A DNA stretch of 64,000 nt from Methylotenera versatilis 7 (GTDB taxonomy: Bacteria > Pseudomonadota > Gammaproteobacteria > Burkholderiales > Methylophilaceae), in assembly GCF_000799165.1 (NCBI RefSeq), contig NZ_JUGF01000001.1, positions 310,001 to 374,000 on the forward strand, given 5' to 3'. This document shows positions 25,872-35,478 of this stretch, one piece after another; within the stretch, counting starts at the first letter, position 1; each line of letters starts with the position of its first letter. A program made the position numbers and the translations under genes. The notes under the pieces were generated by a model. The model ran no database searches. It had not been told where the DNA came from and worked only from the letters and a program-made list of their open reading frames with translations.

Positions 25872-27611
25872 TTAATTTTTTAGGCCTGATTCACTGGTTT
25901 CCAGTTTAATGACAGCTTGCGCAAACAATGTGCGCCATTGTGCTGCCAAAGTCATATTGGATTCAGATGTTTGCAGATGGGAAAGCTTGCCTTCATGCAG
26001 TGTGTAACGCGTTACAGTTGTAACGGGTAGACCGCAGTGACTGATTAAGTTCGGCAACTTTTCTGCCAACTGTAGCGCATCTTGCTTGGCAGTTTCTGCA
26101 TATTCAGGTTTGTTATTGGCAAACATCCAGCTTACCGCCACCATATCGCCAAACAAGCCCCAAATGCCGCTTTGCGTGCCATGTAATATCTCAATATTAT
26201 TGGGTGATTGACTACTTAACTCGATTTCTCGTTTCAATTTTTTAAGCATAGCAGGGCTTAATGCCTCATTGCTTTCTACTAAAATTGGCATGATTAATAC
26301 GCTGGATTCTGCCGCATCGGCTTTTAAGCCGAATGCCAGCCAGCGTTGTAAGGCACGGTCTGTGGCTAACGCGTAAATTTTAGCGATACCGAATAAGGCC
26401 ACGGCCCACAGAATGGGGGCGGTTAAATCGAGGTAGGTGTTGGTGAGATTAATCGCCACGTACGATAGCACCAGTAAGCCAATCTGTGCGCTGGTGAAAA
26501 TAGAGTTAAATCGGTCACGATCGACTTTAAAGTAGAACGCTAAAGTGGTTGCCCAAATTAACAGTAAGCTTAATAAGATATAAGGTATTTTGCCGCGCCA
26601 CACTTTTAAGTAATCGCCATGTTTTGCGTTATCGATAGCGGTTGCCAGAATTTCTACACCGGGAAACTGCTTGTCCATCGCAGTTGGTTTAATATCAAAT
26701 AGACCAGGAGCGGTAGAGCCGATGATGACGATTTTGTTGGTGAATTCATTGGCTGGGCGCTTTTTATGTTCACTGGCTAAATCGGTGTATACATCGCTAA
26801 ACGTGGCGTAAGTGTAAGTAAATGGCTTGCCACGCCAGTTAATCAACATGTCCTGAGGTAAGTTACTAAGCGGTAAATTTGCAATGGTTTGATTATTGGT
26901 AGGTTTATTATTTGCAAACTGGGCAACCACCAATGGTAATGAAGGTAATTGCCAGCCGGCATCATCGTGATACATACGGTATTGGCGCACGATGCCATCA
27001 TTATCCGGATACACATTATGCGTGCCTAAACGATTGGCTTTCAGCGCCGCTTCAAAATACGGCAATATGGCGGCTACAGTGGCATTTTTATCGGCTTCAG
27101 TATTGGAAGTTAACCCTGGAATCTGCGCGTATTTCAATTGGCTGGACGCATCCTGGCTGGGGTCCAAGCGCAAAACCGGGAAGAAAGTATTATCAGATGC
27201 CGCAATCACTTCATTAAAATAAGCGTCGCTATCTGCGTTATAAATATCTGCATCGCTAAATACAATATCGAACACAATCGCTTTGGGATTTTGTACCTGA
27301 ATATTTTCTACAAACTCGCCTAATACTTGGCGGGGCCAAGGCCAGCGGCCGTATTCCTTGGCAAACGCGGCCAAGCTGGCTTCGTTAATATCCACAATGA
27401 CAATATCTTTATCTGCACTAGGCTGAAACACACGATGCTTCACCATAAAGTCGAATGCTTTATCGCGCATGTTCAAACCGACATGAAACACGCTGGCATC
27501 TAGCAACACCAGCAAAGTGAACATAGTGGCGAGGTAGATATAGAAATTGTTTTTAAGCTTGCGTGTTAGGTTGGCAAGCCATTGGCCAAGCAGCAGTTTG
27601 AGTTTATTCAT
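25872..27611 (-). CDS. CHASE2 sensor protein without a recognised output enzyme domain
   Basis: A 579-residue membrane protein. After an N-terminal TM helix (about residues 24-45) comes an extracytoplasmic CHASE2 domain (about 50-335) with DIVIVDINEASLAAF, GRWPWPRQVLGE, AIVFDIVFSDAD, INWRGKP and NKIVIIGSTAPGLFD. Three TM helices follow (about 345-420). The cytoplasmic tail of about 150 residues would normally be an adenylate cyclase, kinase or GGDEF; here no such catalytic motif is visible, only a region ending in LAAQWRTLFAQAVIKLE. It is the first gene of the CHASE2-SH3-M48 operon. The signal sensed by CHASE2 domains is unknown. Confidence 0.85.
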   Translation of the reverse strand: MNKLKLLLGQWLANLTRKLKNNFYIYLATMFTLLVLLDASVFHVGLNMRDKAFDFMVKHRVFQPSADKDIVIVDINEASLAAFAKEYGRWPWPRQVLGEFVENIQVQNPKAIVFDIVFSDADIYNADSDAYFNEVIAASDNTFFPVLRLDPSQDASSQLKYAQIPGLTSNTEADKNATVAAILPYFEAALKANRLGTHNVYPDNDGIVRQYRMYHDDAGWQLPSLPLVVAQFANNKPTNNQTIANLPLSNLPQDMLINWRGKPFTYTYATFSDVYTDLASEHKKRPANEFTNKIVIIGSTAPGLFDIKPTAMDKQFPGVEILATAIDNAKHGDYLKVWRGKIPYILLSLLLIWATTLAFYFKVDRDRFNSIFTSAQIGLLVLSYVAINLTNTYLDLTAPILWAVALFGIAKIYALATDRALQRWLAFGLKADAAESSVLIMPILVESNEALSPAMLKKLKREIELSSQSPNNIEILHGTQSGIWGLFGDMVAVSWMFANNKPEYAETAKQDALQLAEKLPNLISHCGLPVTTVTRYTLHEGKLSHLQTSESNMTLAAQWRTLFAQAVIKLETSESGLKN

Positions 27612-27659
27612 ATGATTTTATTTATAAAGGTGAAAGCTACACTGGTTTATAATGTTGGG

Positions 27660-28976
27660 ATGAACGAAATTATAGTCTTACTTTTAGTGTTAACGGTTAT
27701 TTTGCTGGCTTGGCTGGCATGGCGTGAGTTTTCAAACAGCAAAAATACGGTTCTATTCAACCAGTTGGAAGACAAGCATCGGGCAATGTTATTAGATTTA
27801 AATGACGGCTTGAATAAACTGGCAGACCGCTTGAATATTGCTTCGCAAGATAATAGCGACAGATTAAAAGCTTTAGTTTCGTTAGAGTTACAAAGTACAC
27901 GCGATGCGATGCAAAATTTGCAATTAGCGCAAAATGCCAGCTTGGCGCAGACGCGCGAAACGGTATTGGAAACATTGCATAAAACCTTGAGTGAGCAAGG
28001 TAAAGCGCAACAAAGTTTGATTAACGACACCATGTTAAAAGCCACGACGACTTTGACACAAAGTGTCGAAAGCTTGGGCAAGATTGTGGACAGCCGCTTA
28101 GAACAAATAGGCGGCAAAGTATCGGAACGATTAGACGAAGGTTTTAAAAAGACCAACGAAACGTTTATTAGCGTGATGGAGCGCTTGGCCACGATTGATG
28201 AAGCGCAGAAGAAAATCGATGGTTTAACGGTAAATATGGTGAGCCTGCAAGAGTTGTTGGGTGATAAACGCAGCCGTGGCGCTTATGGCGAAGTGCAGTT
28301 GGAAGGCTTGGTGCGCAACGTATTACCAAATGATAGCTTCAAAATGCAGCATACATTTGATAACGGCGTGCGTGTGGATTGCGCACTTTTTCTGCCGCAA
28401 CCAACGGGCACTGTTGCGGTAGACAGCAAATTCCCGTTGGAAAACTATCACAAAATGTTTGATAGTCGTTTGCCGGAAGCAATGCAAAACGCAGCAGAAA
28501 AGCAGTTTAAGGCTGACGTTAAGAAGCATGTGGATGATATTGCTAATAAATATATTATTTCTAATGTCACCAGCGATGGCGCGGTCATGTTTATTCCTGC
28601 CGAAGCTGTGTTTGCAGAGATTCATGCTTATCACCCCGAAATTATTGATTACGCCATGAATAAGCGTGTTTGGCTGGTTTCGCCGACCACACTGATGGCC
28701 GTGCTTAACACTGCGCGAGCAGTGTTAAAAGATGTGGAAATGCGCAAGCAAGTGCATATTATTAAAGAAGAGCTTGGCAAATTAAGCAAAGATTTTGAGC
28801 GCTTTGATGTACGTATGAAAAAACTAGCCGATAACATTCGTCAGGCGCACGATAATGCACAAGAAGTACATATCAGTAGCCAGAAAATTAGCCGTCGTTT
28901 TGCGCAGATTGAGCGTGTGGAGCTGAGCAACCAGCCGCTGGATTTGCTGGATGCCGTAGATGAAAACGACAATTAA
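27660..28976 (+). CDS. rmuC: DNA recombination protein RmuC
   Basis: A 438-residue protein starting at ATG 27660; the reading frame stays open upstream to 27582 but overlaps the divergent CHASE2 gene, so the later start is preferred. It has one N-terminal TM helix (IIVLLLVLTVILLAWLAW), a long coiled coil (about residues 25-190), then the RmuC nuclease-like domain with LLGDKRSRGAYGEVQLEGL, VDCALFLP and VDSKFPLENY. RmuC proteins limit rearrangements at inverted repeats; the exact activity is not proven. It stands alone, followed by a short AT-rich inverted repeat (28980-28998). Confidence 0.9.
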   Translation: MNEIIVLLLVLTVILLAWLAWREFSNSKNTVLFNQLEDKHRAMLLDLNDGLNKLADRLNIASQDNSDRLKALVSLELQSTRDAMQNLQLAQNASLAQTRETVLETLHKTLSEQGKAQQSLINDTMLKATTTLTQSVESLGKIVDSRLEQIGGKVSERLDEGFKKTNETFISVMERLATIDEAQKKIDGLTVNMVSLQELLGDKRSRGAYGEVQLEGLVRNVLPNDSFKMQHTFDNGVRVDCALFLPQPTGTVAVDSKFPLENYHKMFDSRLPEAMQNAAEKQFKADVKKHVDDIANKYIISNVTSDGAVMFIPAEAVFAEIHAYHPEIIDYAMNKRVWLVSPTTLMAVLNTARAVLKDVEMRKQVHIIKEELGKLSKDFERFDVRMKKLADNIRQAHDNAQEVHISSQKISRRFAQIERVELSNQPLDLLDAVDENDN

Positions 28977-29039
28977 GTCATCACATTATATGTGTGATAG
29001 TTTAAATTAATTTAGTGTTTTAACTTATTGAATATAAAT

Positions 29040-29297
29040 ATGAAAATAACAGTATTATATTTTGCAAGAATCAAAGAAGCGGTTAATTACTCAACTGAAG
29101 AGCTTGATTTGCCAAACGATATTTTGACCATTACAGCACTTAAAAATTGGTTAGCATTACGTGGTGAGGTTTGGGCTAATTTGTTTAATGGCAAGCAAGT
29201 AGTACGTGCAGCGATTAATCATAATCTGGTTGATGATTTGGCGAAGATTCAAGCCAATGATGAGGTGGCGTTTTTTCCACCAGTAACTGGTGGTTAA
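29040..29297 (+). CDS. moaD: Molybdopterin synthase sulfur-carrier subunit
   Basis: A small beta-grasp protein of 85 residues from ATG 29040 (a TTG at 29028 would add four residues). MKITVLYFARIKEAV is the MoaD N-terminus and it ends in FFPPVTGG; the C-terminal Gly-Gly is adenylated and converted to thiocarboxylate, donating sulfur to precursor Z (cPMP) in molybdopterin synthesis. moaE follows 29 bases later, and the two products form the heterotetrameric synthase in the cytosol. Other moa genes are not in the window. Confidence 0.94.
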   Translation: MKITVLYFARIKEAVNYSTEELDLPNDILTITALKNWLALRGEVWANLFNGKQVVRAAINHNLVDDLAKIQANDEVAFFPPVTGG

Positions 29298-29326
29298 AAA
29301 CTCCAAATGAGTTTTAGGGTGATTAG

Positions 29327-29779
29327 GTGACTGTTCGGATACAAACAGAAGACTTTGACGTTGGTTTGTTATTAAATCAATTGCGACTTGCGAATCCCGG
29401 TGCCGGCGCGCTGGTCAGTTTTGTCGGCCAAGTGCGAGACATCAATGATGGCGATTCAATCAGTACGCTGACTTTGGAGCATTATCCGGGCATGACAGAA
29501 AGCGCGCTGGCCGCGATTAAAGCCGAGGCAAGTACGCGTTGGGATTTGATGGATAGTTTGATTATTCACCGTGTAGGTACGCTTAAACCGCTGGATCAGA
29601 TTGTGTTGGTGGCCGTGTTGAGTGCGCATCGTGGAGAAGCCTTTAAGGCCTGTGAATTTATGATGGATTATTTAAAAACTCAGGCGCCGTTCTGGAAAAA
29701 AGAAATTACACCGGAAGGCGCCCGCTGGATTGATGCCAAATTGAGCGATGATGCAGCACTTAAGCGTTGGAATAAGTAA
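29327..29779 (+). CDS. moaE: Molybdopterin synthase catalytic subunit
   Basis: A 150-residue MoaE with GTG start (TAGGTGA-type ribosome context). Conserved blocks are GALVSFVGQVRDINDG, LEHYPGMTESAL, RVGTLKPLDQIVLVAVLSAHR and the catalytic lysine region FWKKEITPEG. Together with MoaD it inserts two sulfurs into cPMP to make molybdopterin. It is co-oriented with moaD and probably in one transcript; 105 bases separate it from the following Lon-like gene, and co-transcription there is uncertain. Confidence 0.94.
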   Translation: MTVRIQTEDFDVGLLLNQLRLANPGAGALVSFVGQVRDINDGDSISTLTLEHYPGMTESALAAIKAEASTRWDLMDSLIIHRVGTLKPLDQIVLVAVLSAHRGEAFKACEFMMDYLKTQAPFWKKEITPEGARWIDAKLSDDAALKRWNK

Positions 29780-29884
29780 GTATTTTAAATAGATACTGAC
29801 GAAATATGTGGCCGAATTAATCATCTGAAATAGTTAGTCGGCTGTAAATTAAGTAGTTTATAAAAGAGAAAACACCTGAAAGTA

Positions 29885-32056
29885 ATGCAAAAGTTAACCG
29901 AAAATGATTTAAATGCCACCATTTCATTAAATGACTTAACGTTTAATAATACGGCAGAATTACTCGAAAATACTACTGGTTATCAGCCCGACAAGCATGG
30001 TTGGGTTGCGCAGAGTGAAGCAAAAAAATCTGCCTTGTTTGGCCTGAACATGCAGCAAACAGGTTTTAATGTATTGGTGCTAGGTGCACATGGCAGTGGC
30101 CGAACTTCATTGATGCATAGTGCGATGCTGGATATTGCAAAACTAGATGATGCCGACTTAAGTGATTTAAAGTTAAACGATTTAGTTTCCATCTATAACT
30201 TTGAGCAAATCAATCTACCTACTTTAATCAAGCTGCCAGTCGGCGCAGCCAATAAGTTACGCGTGGAAATGGATGGTTTTGCGCGTGCTTTAATGGTGGA
30301 GCTACCTAATTTTGTAGCGCTGGATAATCTGCAAGCGATGCTGGCAACTGCTGAACAATGGCTGAATGTTGCGATACAGCAACTTGAGCAGGCTTTTCAT
30401 GATGAACCTACTTTGAAAGCCTATTTCAAGCTGGTTAATCATGAAACCTTGGCCTATTTAAAAGCATGGCAGCCAGCACCCAATTCTGATGCCGAAAGTA
30501 ATTTAGAGGGCTTAATCAGTGAGCCATTTTTTGCACGATTCCGTGTCAATGTATTGGTGGATAATCGCGCGACACAGGCCCAGTCGCTTAACCAACCTAT
30601 CATTTATGATAACGACCCCAGCATACAATCGTTATTTGGTGGCGTAGAAAGTGCGTCAGACAGCACAATTTCACCAGATTTTATGCGATTGCGCGCCGGT
30701 AATTTACACAAAGCAGATGGCGGCATGCTGTTACTACATTTGCGCGATTTGTTGAATGACGAACAAAACGGCACACAAATCATTGAAAAATTGCACCGAT
30801 TTTTACGTAATGGCACCTTGCAGATTGAAGATGCGAGCAGTAGTGCGCAAAGCACCAGCTATGTAACCAACAACACGCTTTTGCCGCTGAAAGTGAAGCT
30901 GGTATTGATTGCTACGCGTGAGGATTTTTATGATTGCTTAGATGAGCAGCCGGATTTTTTCAATTATTTTCCAATCAAAGTGGAATTTGCTGAGCGCATT
31001 TCGGCCACGCCTGAAAATTATGCAGCGATTGCTGGTTACATTGCACAAAAATGCGCACAACACCACACGCCACATTTTACAAAAGAAGCGGTTGCTGCCT
31101 TAATTGGCGCTTTACAGCGTCTGGAAGAGGATCAAACACGCATCAGTACTAATTTTGCCTTTTTAGAGCGCTTAATGCTGGAAAGCGCAGCATTTTCAGG
31201 CAATACAGACTTAGTGACAGCAGAGCACGTGCAAGCAGCAATTCAAGCCAAATCCACGCGTAATCAGTATTTTGAATCGCAAATTCGTGATTCGATTATT
31301 GATAATGAACTGCTGATTCAAGTGCAAGGAGACGTGGTTGGGCAAGTCAACGGCTTAACGCATATCGAGTTAGGCGATGCGAGTTTTGGTTCGCCCATCC
31401 GCATTACTGCACGCTGTTACCCTGGTGGTAAAGGGCTGATTAATATTGACCGTGAAGTCAATATGAGTGGGCCGAACCATGACAAAGGTATTTTTATTCT
31501 ACAAAACTGGCTCAGTGCGAGTTTCAGTCATTTGGCGCCATTAAGTTTGAACGCGTCACTAGTATTTGAGCAAGAGTATAATGGCGTAGAGGGTGACTCT
31601 GCTTCTTGTGCGGAATTATTTGCATTGCTTTCTGCTTTGGCTGGATTGCCGATTCGCCAAGGTATGGCCGTGACTGGGGCATTGAATCAATTTGGCGAAG
31701 TGATGCCAATTGGTGGCGTGAATGAAAAAATTGAAGGTTATTTTAGAGTTTGCCAAGCGCTTGGGCTTAACGGCAAGCAGGGTGTGATTATTCCTAAACG
31801 TAATCAACGCCATTTGCTGCTGGATGCTGCTGTAGTTGAGGCGGTTAAACAAGGTCAATTTCACATCATTACCATTGACCATGTGTTGGAAGGCATAGAG
31901 TTTCTAACGGGAGTGGCAGCCGGACAGCAAGACAAAGCAGGTATTTACGCACCCAATACGGTGATGGGGCATGTGCAAGATGTGCTGGCAAACTACCGTA
32001 GAACATTGGAAAGCAATCAGCCTTATCAACAACAAAAGCAGCTTAACTTAATTTAG
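29885..32056 (+). CDS. Lon-like (S16) AAA protease, YcbZ/LonH group
   Basis: A 723-residue protein with an N-terminal AAA-type region and a C-terminal Lon protease domain. The catalytic dyad is visible: S572 in EGDSAS and K615 in GGVNEKIEG, a 43-residue spacing as in Lon. An ATPase-like motif GAHGSGRTS is near residue 67, but arginine R73 replaces the Walker A lysine; the sensor/Walker B-like segment ADGGMLLLHLRDLL is near 280. This matches the YcbZ-type group with poor or no ATP hydrolysis. Targets are unknown. It lies between moaE and an hslR-like gene. Confidence 0.85.
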   Translation: MQKLTENDLNATISLNDLTFNNTAELLENTTGYQPDKHGWVAQSEAKKSALFGLNMQQTGFNVLVLGAHGSGRTSLMHSAMLDIAKLDDADLSDLKLNDLVSIYNFEQINLPTLIKLPVGAANKLRVEMDGFARALMVELPNFVALDNLQAMLATAEQWLNVAIQQLEQAFHDEPTLKAYFKLVNHETLAYLKAWQPAPNSDAESNLEGLISEPFFARFRVNVLVDNRATQAQSLNQPIIYDNDPSIQSLFGGVESASDSTISPDFMRLRAGNLHKADGGMLLLHLRDLLNDEQNGTQIIEKLHRFLRNGTLQIEDASSSAQSTSYVTNNTLLPLKVKLVLIATREDFYDCLDEQPDFFNYFPIKVEFAERISATPENYAAIAGYIAQKCAQHHTPHFTKEAVAALIGALQRLEEDQTRISTNFAFLERLMLESAAFSGNTDLVTAEHVQAAIQAKSTRNQYFESQIRDSIIDNELLIQVQGDVVGQVNGLTHIELGDASFGSPIRITARCYPGGKGLINIDREVNMSGPNHDKGIFILQNWLSASFSHLAPLSLNASLVFEQEYNGVEGDSASCAELFALLSALAGLPIRQGMAVTGALNQFGEVMPIGGVNEKIEGYFRVCQALGLNGKQGVIIPKRNQRHLLLDAAVVEAVKQGQFHIITIDHVLEGIEFLTGVAAGQQDKAGIYAPNTVMGHVQDVLANYRRTLESNQPYQQQKQLNLI

Positions 32057-32079
32057 ATTTGATTGCTGAGTAGGTTTAA

Positions 32080-32496
32080 TTGAAAGTAAAAGCTGAAAAA
32101 ACACCGAGTGCTGATGAAAAATGCCGTTTAGATAAATGGCTGTGGGCGGCACGTTTTTTTAAAACGCGCAGCATTGCGATAGATGCCGTTGATAGTGGAA
32201 AAGTGCGGGTGGATGGTGACCGCGTAAAGCCAGCTAAAGAAATCAAAATTGGCATGTTGATTAGTATTCGCAATAAAGAGTTCGAAATTGAGGTCGCCGT
32301 AACTGGCTTGTCTAATATTCGCCGTGGCGCGCCAGAGGCTGCGCTTTTGTATGCTGAAACCGAGCAAAGTAAAGCCAAGCGTGAAAATGCCAAAATAACG
32401 CGCGAGGCAGATCATGCGATTAGGGAGCGAGGCGCAGGGCGGCCAACCAAGCGCCAACAGCGCGATATCAAGAAATTTACTGGTATAAAAATATAA
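32080..32496 (+). CDS. hslR: S4-domain RNA-binding protein, heat shock protein 15 type
   Basis: A 138-residue basic protein beginning at a TTG (32080), 23 bases after the Lon-like gene; no ATG occurs before the S4 domain. The S4 fold is at residues 12-60 (RLDKWLWAARFFKTRSIAID, SGKVRVDGDRVKPAKEI), and the C-terminal half is Lys/Arg rich (ERGAGRPTKRQQRDIKKF), as in Hsp15, which rescues stalled 50S subunits carrying nascent peptidyl-tRNA. Neighbouring the Lon-like protease, it may share a stress-related transcript, but this is not shown. Confidence 0.85.
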   Translation: MKVKAEKTPSADEKCRLDKWLWAARFFKTRSIAIDAVDSGKVRVDGDRVKPAKEIKIGMLISIRNKEFEIEVAVTGLSNIRRGAPEAALLYAETEQSKAKRENAKITREADHAIRERGAGRPTKRQQRDIKKFTGIKI

Positions 32497-32540
32497 ACAA
32501 GTCGATTGCTTAGAAACTCCATCCAACGTTCTACTTGCAT

Positions 32541-32583
32541 TGTTCGATTAAACATTGCTAAACTGACGTTCAATTAATGAACG
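32541..32583. promoter_or_regulatory. Pair of related palindromes before the EPS regulator, candidate operators
   Basis: TGTTCGATTAAACA (32541-32554) and CGTTCAATTAATGAACG (32567-32583; perfect 6-5-6 palindrome) share GTTC-ATTAA and have centres about 27.5 bp apart. The second ends 14 bases before the GTG start of the MarR-type gene. Two similar sites in front of a winged-helix regulator suggest autoregulation of the whole polysaccharide operon. No clear -10/-35 was fixed. Confidence 0.5.
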
Positions 32584-32597
32584 GTTGATTTAATCGC

Positions 32598-32960
32598 GTG
32601 TTAACAGACGAATATCGCTACAAAATCCTAAAAATATTAGAAGCTAATCCAGAAATTAGCCAACGCGATTTGGCGCGTGAGTTAGGTATCAGTTTAGGTC
32701 GCGTGAATTTTTGTCTTAAAGCTTTGATTGAAGTGGGCTTGTTAAAAGCCACCAACTTTCGCAACAATCAAAATAAACTCGGCTATATGTATTTCTTAAC
32801 CCCCAAAGGATTGGAAGAAAAATCAGTGATTACCGCACGATTTTTGAAAGCTAAGTTGCAAGAGTACGCAAACCTACAAACTGAAATAGAAGAGCTTCGT
32901 AAAGATGTTAATCAAACAATGAGTATCAAATATCACCAAATGGAGATTAAACAGCCATGA
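32598..32960 (+). CDS. MarR family EPS-associated transcriptional regulator
   Basis: A 120-residue winged-helix protein with GTG start. The helix-turn-helix reads NPEISQRDLARELGISLGRV then NFCLKALIEVGLLKATNF, followed by the wing GYMYFLTPKGLEEK and a C-terminal coiled coil (about residues 88-112) for dimerisation. It matches the short regulators found at the head of exopolysaccharide/lipopolysaccharide clusters. Its stop overlaps the manC start (ATGA), so it is the first gene of the cluster transcript. Likely binds the palindromes just upstream. Confidence 0.88.
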   Translation: MLTDEYRYKILKILEANPEISQRDLARELGISLGRVNFCLKALIEVGLLKATNFRNNQNKLGYMYFLTPKGLEEKSVITARFLKAKLQEYANLQTEIEELRKDVNQTMSIKYHQMEIKQP

Positions 32961-34375
32961 GTGCAGCATTAAACAGATACGCGATTATTTTATGTGGTGG
33001 TTCTGGCACACGCTTGTGGCCGTTATCACGCACATTACGCCCTAAGCAATTATTAGCGTTGAATGGTGATTTAACTTTGTTGCAGCAAACGACACAACGT
33101 TTGTTAGCGCATGTTTCTGCTGCCAATTTGTTTACTGTTACGCACGAAGATCATAAGTTTGAAGTAAAAGGTCAATTGGCAGAAGTGGCGCTTGAGGCAG
33201 TAAACAACGTGTTGGCTGAGCCCTGTGCAAGAAATACTTTGCCCGCAATTGCCTGGGCGGTTAATCAAATAAACCAGCAAGATCCTAACGCAATGATTGG
33301 TGTGTTTGCTTCTGATCACGCCATTGATAAAACCGATGCATTTTTACAGGCATGGCAAACCGCCGAATTAGCCGCAAATGATGATTATTTAGTTTTGCTG
33401 GGCATTAAACCGCATGAGCCTGCAACAGGCTATGGCTATATTAAACCCAGTCAGCAATTATCATACAACGGTGCATTGCCAGTACTTAAGGTAGACCAGT
33501 TCGTAGAAAAGCCAGATGTAGAAAAAGCCAAGCAATTTGTCAGCGATGGCTATTTGTGGAATAGCGGCATGTTTGTGTTTAAAGCGCAGACATTTATGCA
33601 GATGCTGCAAAAATATCAACCAGAAATGGCACAACAAGTGGCGGGCATGAGCGAAGAGAATTTTGCTGAAACTTATGCTAATTTTGCTAACGTATCCATG
33701 GATTATGGCTTGGCAGAGCTGGCAGAAAAAGTGGCAGTAGTGCCTGTGGATATGGCTTGGAGCGATTTAGGTAGTTGGGATTCGATTTATCAACGCCACG
33801 AAAAAGATGCACAAAATAATGTCACGCACGGCCAAGTGCTATCGCAAGAAACAACTAATAGTTTGTTATGGACAGAAACAGGTTTGCTGGCAATTTTGGG
33901 CGTAGATAATATAGCTGTGATTCAAACCGCAGATGCGACTTTAATTTGCGATAAAAACCGTAGTGAAGATATTAAAGCGCTGGTAGCGCAAGTTAAAATA
34001 CATAATCCAACTCTTACCGAAATCCATCAAACCGTTTATCGCCCATGGGGTAGTTACACCGTATTGGAAGAAAGCACCAACTTTAAAATTAAACGGATTG
34101 TAGTAAATGCCGGCGCGAAATTATCCATGCAAATGCACAAGCACCGAGCTGAGCATTGGGTTGTCGTTTCTGGCGTAGCCACGATTACTAACAACGAAAT
34201 TGAATTTACGCTGAATGAAAATCAATCGACCTACATCTCAAAAACGCATCGCCATCGTTTAGAAAATAAAGGTAGTGAGCCGTTAAGCATTATTGAAGTG
34301 CAATGTGGCGATTATGTGGGCGAAGATGACATTATTCGGTTTGATGATAGTTATGGAAGATTAGTAGAAAAGTGA
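32957..34375 (+). CDS. manC: Mannose-1-phosphate guanylyltransferase / mannose-6-phosphate isomerase
   Basis: A bifunctional cytosolic enzyme of 472 residues giving GDP-mannose. The N-terminal nucleotidyltransferase has [13 protein letters not shown] (residues about 12-24), FASDHAI and FVEKPD; the C-terminal cupin-type isomerase (about residues 355-470) has [16 protein letters not shown] and [12 protein letters not shown] metal/substrate residues. The gene overlaps both neighbours by 4 bases. With gmd and fcl it forms a route from fructose 6-phosphate to GDP-L-fucose (phosphomannomutase not in the window). Confidence 0.95.
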   Translation: MSAALNRYAIILCGGSGTRLWPLSRTLRPKQLLALNGDLTLLQQTTQRLLAHVSAANLFTVTHEDHKFEVKGQLAEVALEAVNNVLAEPCARNTLPAIAWAVNQINQQDPNAMIGVFASDHAIDKTDAFLQAWQTAELAANDDYLVLLGIKPHEPATGYGYIKPSQQLSYNGALPVLKVDQFVEKPDVEKAKQFVSDGYLWNSGMFVFKAQTFMQMLQKYQPEMAQQVAGMSEENFAETYANFANVSMDYGLAELAEKVAVVPVDMAWSDLGSWDSIYQRHEKDAQNNVTHGQVLSQETTNSLLWTETGLLAILGVDNIAVIQTADATLICDKNRSEDIKALVAQVKIHNPTLTEIHQTVYRPWGSYTVLEESTNFKIKRIVVNAGAKLSMQMHKHRAEHWVVVSGVATITNNEIEFTLNENQSTYISKTHRHRLENKGSEPLSIIEVQCGDYVGEDDIIRFDDSYGRLVEK

Positions 34376-35469
34376 GTATTGAAACAATGAATAAAGTCGC
34401 ATTAATTACTGGTGTAACAGGGCAGGATGGCGCGTATTTAGCAGAGTTTTTGTTAAAAAAAGGCTATATCGTACATGGTGTAAAACGTCGCGCATCCTTG
34501 TTTAATACGGATCGTATCGATCATTTATATCAAGACCCTCATGTAGATAACAAAAACTTTGTGCTGCATTATGGTGACTTAACCGACTCAACCAATTTAA
34601 TTCGTATCATTCAGCAAGTCCAACCAGACGAAATTTATAACCTAGCTGCTATGAGCCACGTAGCCGTGAGTTTTGAAACGCCAGAATATACGGCGAATGC
34701 AGATGGTATTGGCACTTTGCGTATTTTAGAAGCCATTAGAATTTTAGGCTTAGAGAAAAAAACTAAATTTTATCAAGCCTCTACATCAGAGCTTTATGGG
34801 CTAGTGCAAGAAACGCCGCAAAAAGAAACCACCCCATTTTACCCACGCAGCCCTTATGCAGTTGCCAAACTTTATGCCTACTGGATTACAGTAAACTATC
34901 GTGAGGCTTATGGTATTTATGCGTGCAACGGTATTCTGTTTAATCATGAGTCGCCATTACGCGGTGAAACCTTTGTTACGCGCAAGATTACCCGTGCTTT
35001 AGCGCGTATTAAACTTAATCTGCAAGACTGTTTATATCTGGGCAATTTAGATGCATTGCGCGATTGGGGGCATGCTAAAGATTATGTTGAAATGCAATGG
35101 TTAATGCTGCAGCAAGAGGTTGCTGAAGATTTTGTTATTGCCACAGGCGTGCAATATAGCGTGCGCGATTTTGTGAATGCAGCAGCCAAAGAGCTTGATA
35201 TGCAAATTACTTGGCAAGGCACAGGAATAGAAGAAAAAGGTTATTGGCAAGATAAATGCGTTGTACAAGTGGATGCGCGCTACTTTAGGCCGACTGAAGT
35301 AGAGACTTTATTAGGTGACCCGACTAAAGCTAAACAAAAGTTAGGATGGACACCCAAAATTACGTTTGATGAACTTGTCGCAGAAATGGTGCGAGAAGAC
35401 TTTAAATCAGCGCAGCGTGATGAGTTGGTTAAAAAACATGGTTACCAAGCCATGGATTATCACGAGTAA
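34372..35469 (+). CDS. gmd: GDP-mannose 4,6-dehydratase
   Basis: Converts GDP-D-mannose to GDP-4-keto-6-deoxymannose. A 365-residue extended SDR with the nucleotide motif [27 protein letters not shown], and catalytic Y-x3-K in [31 protein letters not shown] is diagnostic for Gmd. It is annotated from a GTG (34372) overlapping the manC stop by 4 bases; an ATG at 34387 (MNKVALITG) is an equally plausible start. Product goes to the next gene's enzyme, GDP-fucose synthase. Confidence 0.96.
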   Translation: MSIETMNKVALITGVTGQDGAYLAEFLLKKGYIVHGVKRRASLFNTDRIDHLYQDPHVDNKNFVLHYGDLTDSTNLIRIIQQVQPDEIYNLAAMSHVAVSFETPEYTANADGIGTLRILEAIRILGLEKKTKFYQASTSELYGLVQETPQKETTPFYPRSPYAVAKLYAYWITVNYREAYGIYACNGILFNHESPLRGETFVTRKITRALARIKLNLQDCLYLGNLDALRDWGHAKDYVEMQWLMLQQEVAEDFVIATGVQYSVRDFVNAAAKELDMQITWQGTGIEEKGYWQDKCVVQVDARYFRPTEVETLLGDPTKAKQKLGWTPKITFDELVAEMVREDFKSAQRDELVKKHGYQAMDYHE

Positions 35470-35478
35470 ATATATAGC

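Noticed and set aside
27582-27659. Upstream extension of rmuC
   Set aside because: It overlaps the divergent CHASE2 start codon region and adds 26 residues before the normal membrane helix; ATG 27660 gives the usual N-terminus.
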